A stretch of DNA of 11,236 nt from Bacteroidales bacterium (lineage in GTDB: Bacteria > Bacteroidota > Bacteroidia > Bacteroidales > UBA7960), in assembly GCA_007132825.1 (NCBI GenBank), contig SLNX01000036.1, positions 1 through 11,236 on the forward strand, given 5' to 3'. Position 1 is the first letter of the stretch. Every line of letters begins with the position of its first letter. The notes under the pieces were generated by a model. The model saw nothing but the letters and a program-made list of their open reading frames with translations. It made no database searches and was not told the origin of the DNA. A program made the translations under genes and the position numbers. This document shows positions 6,444 through 11,236 of this stretch, one piece after another.

Positions 6444-7376
6444 ATGCTAAACAGACGGCACCTTCGTGTAAAAGTCCTTCAAAGTCTTTACGCCTATTAT
6501 CAGTCACATAATGAGGACCTTGTAACTGGAGAAAAAGAACTGATGCTTTCCATTGAAAAGATTTATGATCTTTATCTACACCAGTTACTATTGCTTGCAG
6601 AACTGGCCGATGAAGAGGAGCGAATCATTGAAGAGAACCTGAACAAGCACCTTCCCACCAGCGAAGACTTGAACCCAAACCGTCGGTTTGCCGAAAATGA
6701 ATGTCTGAAACGGCTTCGTAATAATGAAAAGCTGCTGAAGGATGCACGAGAAAGACATGTTAACTGGGAGGGGAACAAAGATCTTGTCAGGAAAATCGCC
6801 CATAGCCTTAGGCAACAGCAATTTTACCATAACCATCTCGAAAGTGAAGAAACCGGATTTGATGATGATGCCCGGTTTGTAATTCGTGTTTTAAAGAAAA
6901 CCATAATGCCTTTTGAGAACCTCCATGCATTTTATGAAGAAAAAAGCATTTACTGGCTTGTTGATTGGGAGTTGGTCAACAAGATGGTGATAAAAACACT
7001 GAAAAATGCAACAGAATCAGGGGGCAACATTCAGATCATGGAATTGTTTAAGGATCCATCAGATAAGGTTTTTACAAAAGAATTGTTTAAACGTACCATT
7101 CTGAATCATGAGGAATCAGATAAGATCATTTCGACCAAGACAAAAAACTGGGATGTGGAACGGATTGCCCTTATGGATATGATCATCATGCAGATGGCGC
7201 TGACGGAGATCCTTAAATTTCCTGAAATTCCGGTTAAAGTAAGCCTGAATGAATATATTGAGCTTTCAAAAATGTACAGCACACCGAAAAGTAAGGTATT
7301 TGTAAATGGCGTGCTTGATAAACTGGTTGAGGACCTGGTTCGTGACAAAAAGATATCGGGACACATGCTTCGATAG
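6444..7376 (+). CDS. nusB: Transcription antitermination factor NusB, enlarged Bacteroidota form
   Basis: NusB binds boxA RNA together with NusE (ribosomal protein S10) and promotes antitermination, mainly of rRNA operons. The N-terminal signature is RRHLRVKVLQSLYAYYQS (4-21) and the C-terminal core is NWDVERIALMDMIIMQMALTEIL, IPVKVSLNEYIELSKMYSTPKSKVFVNGVLDKL (235-294), equivalent to the helix-rich NEAVELAK...FVNGVLD region of E. coli NusB. At 310 residues it is more than twice the usual roughly 140. Residues about 50-230, largely charged helices including RFAENECLKRLRNNEKLLKDARERH, separate the two conserved ends. This enlarged form is the usual one in Bacteroidota, so it is not a fusion error. 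There is no Shine-Dalgarno sequence. yajC starts 61 bases downstream with its own -7 box. Confidence 0.93.
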   Translation: MLNRRHLRVKVLQSLYAYYQSHNEDLVTGEKELMLSIEKIYDLYLHQLLLLAELADEEERIIEENLNKHLPTSEDLNPNRRFAENECLKRLRNNEKLLKDARERHVNWEGNKDLVRKIAHSLRQQQFYHNHLESEETGFDDDARFVIRVLKKTIMPFENLHAFYEEKSIYWLVDWELVNKMVIKTLKNATESGGNIQIMELFKDPSDKVFTKELFKRTILNHEESDKIISTKTKNWDVERIALMDMIIMQMALTEILKFPEIPVKVSLNEYIELSKMYSTPKSKVFVNGVLDKLVEDLVRDKKISGHMLR

Positions 7377-7400
7377 ATGCATGGCATCCAAATGATTTAT

Positions 7401-7408
7401 TAACTTTG
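7401..7408 (+). promoter_or_regulatory. Candidate -7 promoter box for yajC-ybbR-coaE
   Basis: TAACTTTG followed by CATCAAT fits TAnnTTTG; the start would be near 7415, about 22 A-rich bases before the yajC ATG. No TTTG is seen at -33. It probably serves yajC and the two closely spaced genes after it, in addition to read-through from nusB. Confidence 0.45.
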
Positions 7409-7437
7409 CATCAATATTAAACTTTAAAAAGAAACAG

Positions 7438-7761
7438 ATGAACTTGTTGAGTATTTTACTAATGGCCCCTGCTGAAAACGGCAATCCTCTTGTATCATTC
7501 CTGCCTTTAATCTTGATTATCCTGGTTTTTTACATGTTCTTCATTCGTCCGCAAATGAAGAAACAGAAAGATCTTCGAAAATACCGTGAATCATTGAAAA
7601 AGGGAGATAAGATTATCACCATCGGAGGCATTCATGGAAAAATTGTTGAGGAACAAGAGCGTACTTTTACCATAGAGGTAGAAGGAGGAAACAGATTACG
7701 CATTGAGCGCTCTGCCGTCGCAATGGATGGGGCTTCTGAACAGCTCGGTGACAAACGATAA
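7438..7761 (+). CDS. yajC: Preprotein translocase accessory subunit YajC
   Basis: YajC is a small inner-membrane protein that associates with SecDF and the SecYEG translocon. The 107-residue product has one transmembrane segment (about 20-36, FLPLILIILVFYMFFI), followed directly by the hallmark RPQMKKQK (37-44), and then a cytoplasmic beta-rich part with KKGDKIITIGGIHGKIVEEQ (54-73). The ATG at 7438 follows an A-rich leader without a Shine-Dalgarno sequence. The stop codon abuts the ATG of the YbbR-like gene with no base between them, so translation is likely coupled. YajC is usually beside secDF in Proteobacteria; the nusB-yajC-ybbR-coaE order is a Bacteroidota arrangement. Confidence 0.95.
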   Translation: MNLLSILLMAPAENGNPLVSFLPLILIILVFYMFFIRPQMKKQKDLRKYRESLKKGDKIITIGGIHGKIVEEQERTFTIEVEGGNRLRIERSAVAMDGASEQLGDKR

Positions 7762-8769
7762 ATGGTTTGGAAATATCTATGGCGAAAACGGTCTTCACTA
7801 ACACCCGGTGAAGCGGCAAGTAAGCGGAGGGTAACCATTTTTGCCCTTTGCATAGTTTTTAGTGCCCTGTTTTGGCTGTTTTCCAAACTGTCACAGGAAA
7901 ACAGTGCGTCATTTAATATTCATGTCCATTTTAATAATTTCCCGACAGGACTCGTTGCGGCATCTCAGAGCGACGTTATGGTTCAATACAGTATTGAAAC
8001 CACCGGCATTCGGCTGTTGAAAGCCTACTTTTTCAGGCCCACAGACACCCTGATGATCCCGGTTGACGGTCTTCCAATTGTTCAACGCCAGGGGAGGCCA
8101 TTTTATGCAGTTACTGATAACCAACTTTTCGAAAACCTTTCAGAAAAAATTGAAGGTTCGGCAACGGTAAGCAATATCCGGCCAGATACCATTTTTCTGG
8201 AACTTGTGCCGGCAAAAAGAAAAAAGTTGCCGGTACGTTTGAATGCGAATATCCGCTATGCACAAAGGTTTCGATCCTATGGGCCCATTCTGGTAGAACC
8301 CGACAGTGTCTGGATCACTGGTCCGCAAACCATCATCGATACATTGCAGTATGTGTCAACAGCAAACTGGGAGAGTCCACCTTTAAGGGAAACAACGCAA
8401 ATTACCGTTCAGCTTCAGAAACCTGCTGCAATCAAATCAATTGAACTTGGCGTGCAAGAGGTTCTTGTGGAAGTGCCGGTTGCCGAATTTACTGAGTCTT
8501 CCATGGAACTTCCCGTGGTTATCAATTGCCCTGGGGATTATGCAACCTCTGAAGTTCGTCTTTTTCCGAATACGGTAAGGGTTAGCTACCTGGTGGCTTT
8601 GCACGATTATGCCACGGTTGTACCGCAAATGTTTCAGGTATCGGTAGTTTGCCCGCAAGTGCAGCAAACAGCCGATGGCAGACTCGAAGTTGCTGTTGAA
8701 AAACATCCCCCTTTTGTGGATGTCATTGCCGTGAAACCATCGTTTGTGGAATACATAATTCTTGAATGA
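7762..8769 (+). CDS. YbbR/CdaR-like membrane-anchored protein
   Basis: The 335-residue product has a basic N-terminus (WKYLWRKR, KRR at 21-23), one transmembrane segment (about 24-42, VTIFALCIVFSALFWLF), then an extracytoplasmic part of beta-rich repeats typical of YbbR-like domains. Recurring elements are the pattern PVRLNANI...YGPILVEPDSVWITGP (about 155-190) and the similar LPVVINCPGDY...VRLFPNTVRVSYL. In Firmicutes the YbbR protein CdaR regulates the diadenylate cyclase CdaA; no cyclase is encoded in this window, so that role cannot be assumed here. It starts directly after the yajC stop, and coaE starts one base after its own stop. The YbbR assignment is from topology, repeat pattern and neighbourhood; sequence conservation in this family is low. 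Confidence 0.8.
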   Translation: MVWKYLWRKRSSLTPGEAASKRRVTIFALCIVFSALFWLFSKLSQENSASFNIHVHFNNFPTGLVAASQSDVMVQYSIETTGIRLLKAYFFRPTDTLMIPVDGLPIVQRQGRPFYAVTDNQLFENLSEKIEGSATVSNIRPDTIFLELVPAKRKKLPVRLNANIRYAQRFRSYGPILVEPDSVWITGPQTIIDTLQYVSTANWESPPLRETTQITVQLQKPAAIKSIELGVQEVLVEVPVAEFTESSMELPVVINCPGDYATSEVRLFPNTVRVSYLVALHDYATVVPQMFQVSVVCPQVQQTADGRLEVAVEKHPPFVDVIAVKPSFVEYIILE

Positions 8770-8770
8770 T

Positions 8771-9376
8771 ATGGCAGCAATACAGGTTGGATTAACAGGC
8801 AACATCGGTAGCGGTAAAACAACTGCTGGCAGGTTGTTCGAAACAATCGGCGTTCCGGTCTATTATGCGGACGACCACGCAAAAAGACTACTTAATGAAC
8901 CAGATGTGGCCTCGCATATCCGAACGCTCTTCGGCGATGAGTGTATTGGAGCAAACGGACTGCCGGATCGAAAAGCTTTGGCAAAAAAAGTTTTTGCGAA
9001 TACCCGGTTATTGCAAAAACTCAATGAACTTATACACCCACTTGTGAGAGTCGATTTTCAGCGCTGGGCCGCATATCAAACTGACCACCCATATGTTATC
9101 ATGGAAGCGGCGATATTGTTTGAAACAAAACGGGCAAAGCAGTTTTATAAAAACATCCTTGTAACAGCCCCCGAGGAATTGCGAATTCAAAGGGTTTGTG
9201 CAAGAGATGGCGTCGCGGCGCGTGATGTGAGAAAAAGGATGCAACACCAGATTCCTGAAGAAAAGAAAGTACAAATGGCAGACTTCGTGATAAATAATGA
9301 TGGTAAAGAACCTCTCATTCCCCAGGTTGAAAGTATTCATCAACGAATATCTGCGTTAATTAATAAATCGGTTTAA
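8771..9376 (+). CDS. coaE: Dephospho-CoA kinase
   Basis: CoaE phosphorylates the 3'-hydroxyl of dephospho-CoA with ATP, the last step of coenzyme A synthesis. The P-loop is GNIGSGKT (10-17). Other family motifs are YYADDHAKRLL (31-41), LIHPLVR (87-93), MEAAILFET (111-119) and the lid/C-terminal region QRVCARDG (140-147), RMQHQIPEEKK and ADFVINNDG (170-178). At 201 residues it is normal length. I take the ATG at 8771, one base after the upstream stop; an in-frame TTG at 8762 would overlap the ybbR stop and only adds MND. No Shine-Dalgarno sequence is present, so translation is probably coupled to the upstream gene. The 117 bases that follow hold no gene and no clear terminator. Confidence 0.96.
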   Translation: MAAIQVGLTGNIGSGKTTAGRLFETIGVPVYYADDHAKRLLNEPDVASHIRTLFGDECIGANGLPDRKALAKKVFANTRLLQKLNELIHPLVRVDFQRWAAYQTDHPYVIMEAAILFETKRAKQFYKNILVTAPEELRIQRVCARDGVAARDVRKRMQHQIPEEKKVQMADFVINNDGKEPLIPQVESIHQRISALINKSV

Positions 9377-9484
9377 CAATGTAGGTTTTAAATAAAATAA
9401 GAGAGATTGTTGACACGTTTCATAATATGTAATTGATTTAATAACAGGCTGAAGTAATACTGAATCAATACCAAGCCATTTTTT

Positions 9485-9488
9485 AGGA
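9485..9488 (+). promoter_or_regulatory. Shine-Dalgarno-like AGGA that supports the porQ TTG start
   Basis: AGGA lies five bases before TTG at 9494. There is no in-frame ATG or GTG between this TTG and the in-frame TGA stop at 9461-9463. The product from this TTG has a well-formed signal peptide, so the AGGA and the peptide together favour a TTG start. Confidence 0.5.
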
Positions 9489-9493
9489 TTGTT

Positions 9494-10573
9494 TTGTTAA
9501 AAAAATATCTGTTTTTTTCACTGCTTTTCGTACCGTTTTTTTTGTCGGCTGTTTACGGACAGGGGCAAAGTGGTCGTGTTTACGAATTTCTCAACCTACC
9601 TGCCACGGCGCGCATTACCGCTTTGGGTGGCAATGCCTTTCCCACCATGGACCCCGATCTGGGCATGGCGTTAACCCATCCATCACTGCTGGCGCAAGAT
9701 GTAAATCAGCATCTGAGTTTAAACTTTGTTGATTATTTTGACGATATCAATTACGGAACTGTAGCATTCTCCCAGTATTTTGATCGTCTCGGACAATTTA
9801 GCCTGGCAATGCAATATGTAGATTATGGCCGCTTTATTGAAGCTGATGAGGTGGGTCAGATCCTTGGTGAGTTTACGGCCGGCGATTATAGCCTCCAAAT
9901 CGGCTGGGGACGCCTGCTAAGCGAGCAACTGATGATGGGCAGCAACCTGAAGATGATTTATTCCTCTTTATATCCGGAGTCCTCATTTGGTATTGCCGTT
10001 GATGTTTCTGTGGCTTATGCGATACCCGAGCAACAGATCATCATGGCTCTTTCTGCGCGAAACATTGGCCGGCAGATAACGCAATATCACGACGGTGTTA
10101 GGGAGTCCCTTCCTTTTGACCTTGCCTTTGGGGTTTCCAAAAAGCTCAATAACGCACCCTTCCAGTTTTCGCTCGTTGCAAACAACCTGCATAACTTTGG
10201 ATTGTCTTATGAAAGTCCTTTACTGATGCCTGATCATTTTAATGATGATAACGAGAGGGGCTTCCAGGATAAAGCCTCCGACTTTGCTGATGACTTGATG
10301 CGTCACATCACACTTGGGGTCGAATTCATGCCTTTGGAAAGTTTTAGTTTCCGTGCAGGATATAACTACCGGCGCCGGCAGGAAATGAAAGTGGAGAGCA
10401 GGCTTTCAACAGTTGGCTTCTCGTGGGGTTTTGGAATCAGAATATCCCGATTCCACCTTCAGTATGGCAGGTCTAACTATCATCTGGCCGGTGCACCTAA
10501 TCATATTTCAATTAGCACAAGTCTGGAAGATCTGTTTCATCGCCCTGCCGGAAACAATAATGCGCCTAATTAA
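9494..10573 (+). CDS. porQ: Type IX secretion system protein PorQ
   Basis: PorQ is an outer-membrane beta-barrel protein of the PorV/PorQ group that works with PorU, PorV and PorZ in the complex that processes and attaches T9SS cargo at the cell surface. The 359-residue product starts with a signal peptide (MLKKYLFFSLLFVPFFLSAVYG, cleavage near residues 22-23). The mature start carries the family hallmark RVYEFLNLPATARITALGGN (28-47), then DPDLGMALTHPSLL. Later conserved segments are MQYVDYGRF, the alternating beta strands of the barrel, SARNIGRQI, LPFDLAFGVSKKL and FSLVANNLHNFGLSY. The start codon is TTG at 9494, since no in-frame ATG or GTG exists upstream before a stop. No promoter was found in the 117-base gap before it. 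The S8 peptidase gene begins 11 bases after its stop and is likely in the same transcript. Confidence 0.9.
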   Translation: MLKKYLFFSLLFVPFFLSAVYGQGQSGRVYEFLNLPATARITALGGNAFPTMDPDLGMALTHPSLLAQDVNQHLSLNFVDYFDDINYGTVAFSQYFDRLGQFSLAMQYVDYGRFIEADEVGQILGEFTAGDYSLQIGWGRLLSEQLMMGSNLKMIYSSLYPESSFGIAVDVSVAYAIPEQQIIMALSARNIGRQITQYHDGVRESLPFDLAFGVSKKLNNAPFQFSLVANNLHNFGLSYESPLLMPDHFNDDNERGFQDKASDFADDLMRHITLGVEFMPLESFSFRAGYNYRRRQEMKVESRLSTVGFSWGFGIRISRFHLQYGRSNYHLAGAPNHISISTSLEDLFHRPAGNNNAPN

Positions 10574-10584
10574 TTATTCTCATA

Positions 10585-11236
10585 ATGACCCGGATGACTC
10601 TGGCAATGCATATGCTTTTTTTAACGCTGACACTTTTTTCGGCAAGCTTTGTACAGTCAAACAATCTGGAGGACCATTCGCAGGGATATTGGGTTTTCTT
10701 TACCGACAAAGAGGATGTCCACTTTGATCCGCATCAGTTTTTTGATGAGAAAGCGATTGAAAGAAGAATACGCAACGGACTGTGCTTGTACGACACCATA
10801 GACTTTCCCGTAAACCAAAAATACATTGCCGCTGTAAAATCGATAGTTCCCCGCGCAGATGTTGTCAGCCGATGGTTTAATGCGGTGCACGTTTATGCCG
10901 ACGAAGGGGAGCTGGATATTCTGGAAGCGCTGTCTTTTGTGAAATCTGTAGAACCGGCTTCATTGCGTTTGGTTCCCGCTTCTTTGGAATATGATGCCAA
11001 TGAAGCTTCCATGCTGGATCGTGTTGATGCCGGATTGCTGAAGAATCAACTTAGCCACATGAAAGGTAATCTCTTTCATTCCAACGAAATTACAGGGAAA
11101 GGGGTCCGCATAGCAGTCTTTGATGCTGGTTTCAGGGGAGTGGATTCTCACCCTGCATTTCGTCATGTTCGAAAGAATAATCAGATAATTGCTACCTGGG
11201 ACTTTCACAGAGATCGCAAAAATGTTTACACCTCAA
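10585..11236 (+). CDS. Secreted S8 family (subtilisin-like) serine peptidase, 5' part
   Basis: The frame stays open to the end of the window, so 217 residues of a longer protein are visible. It starts with a signal peptide (MTRMTLAMHMLFLTLTLFSAS), followed by a propeptide-like region (about 25-160: YWVFFTDKEDV, FFDEKAIERRIRNGL, VVSRWFNAVHVYADEGELDIL, FVKSVEPA) of the kind that precedes Bacteroidota subtilases. Then comes GKGVRIAVFDAGF, where D180 is the expected catalytic aspartate in the DxG motif; here the triplet is Asp-Ala-Gly. The histidine and serine regions lie beyond the window. Four in-frame ATGs occur at the start (10585, 10594, 10606, 10612); only the first includes the positively charged Arg of the signal peptide. 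It sits 11 bases after porQ without a Shine-Dalgarno sequence. Whether it ends in a T9SS C-terminal sorting domain cannot be seen. Confidence 0.85.
   Translation, partial: MTRMTLAMHMLFLTLTLFSASFVQSNNLEDHSQGYWVFFTDKEDVHFDPHQFFDEKAIERRIRNGLCLYDTIDFPVNQKYIAAVKSIVPRADVVSRWFNAVHVYADEGELDILEALSFVKSVEPASLRLVPASLEYDANEASMLDRVDAGLLKNQLSHMKGNLFHSNEITGKGVRIAVFDAGFRGVDSHPAFRHVRKNNQIIATWDFHRDRKNVYTS

Noticed and set aside
7376..7388. GATGC-ATG-GCATC hairpin after nusB as a terminator
   Set aside because: The stem is only 5 base pairs and no T run follows.
9386..9397. TTTTA-AA-TAAAA inverted repeat after coaE as a terminator
   Set aside because: The stem is 5 A/T pairs with a two-base loop, and no T run follows.
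9410..9435. TTGACA with A/T-rich sequence downstream as a sigma-70 type promoter for porQ
   Set aside because: No TATAAT or TAnnTTTG stands at a suitable distance, and the Bacteroidota main sigma factor does not use the TTGACA/TATAAT pair.
1..11236. Mobile elements, CRISPR arrays, tRNA or rRNA genes, defence systems
   Set aside because: No transposase, integrase, repeat-spacer pattern, RNA-gene hallmark or defence protein motif was seen on either strand; nearly all sequence is covered by recognised conserved genes.

Overview
This window is a stretch of conserved, mostly housekeeping chromosome from a member of the Bacteroidota, most likely a Bacteroidales-type or related environmental lineage. 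Three things support this. First, the protein set is typical: the Bacteroidota form of PurM, an enlarged NusB, DUF3276, PorQ of the type IX secretion system (T9SS), and the neighbourhoods purM-prfA-pyrF and nusB-yajC-ybbR-coaE. Second, almost no gene has a Shine-Dalgarno sequence; the leaders are short and A/T-rich. Third, -7 boxes of the Bacteroidota form TAnnTTTG lie just upstream of five plus-strand genes, four of them continuing as TTTGCA.

Layout. 1-729: 3' part of an outer-membrane/periplasmic protein with a carboxypeptidase-regulatory-like fold and an OmpA C-terminal peptidoglycan-binding domain. 773-3944: purM, prfA and pyrF on the plus strand (purine synthesis, translation termination, pyrimidine synthesis); purM and prfA each have their own apparent -7 box. 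3965-4558 (minus): a GNAT acetyltransferase. 4571-4612: a degenerate TTAACC/TTAATC tandem repeat in the divergent promoter region. 4651-5880: a RhlE-type DEAD-box RNA helicase. 5867-6268 (minus): a DUF3276 PUR-alpha-like nucleic-acid-binding protein whose 3' end overlaps the helicase by 14 bases. 6269-6443: an intergenic region with close-packed divergent promoters. 6444-9376: nusB, yajC, a YbbR/CdaR-like protein and coaE, with essentially no space between the last three. 9494-10573: porQ, starting at TTG. 10585-11236: the 5' end of a secreted S8 (subtilisin-like) peptidase that runs off the window. No stretch longer than 300 bases lacks a gene.

How the genes fit together. Several products handle RNA or protein synthesis (RF1, DEAD-box helicase, PUR-like protein, NusB). 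Others concern the envelope (OmpA-like protein, YajC, YbbR protein, PorQ, S8 peptidase). PorQ belongs to the outer-membrane complex that handles T9SS cargo, and the peptidase just downstream is secreted and may be such a cargo.

I found no phage, insertion sequence, CRISPR array, RNA gene or defence system, and nothing I would call a new multi-gene system. The better leads are regulatory or architectural: the hexamer repeat abutting a promoter, overlapping divergent promoters with a palindrome at the predicted nusB start site, the tail-to-tail overlap of two RNA-linked genes, the enlarged NusB, and the porQ-peptidase pair.
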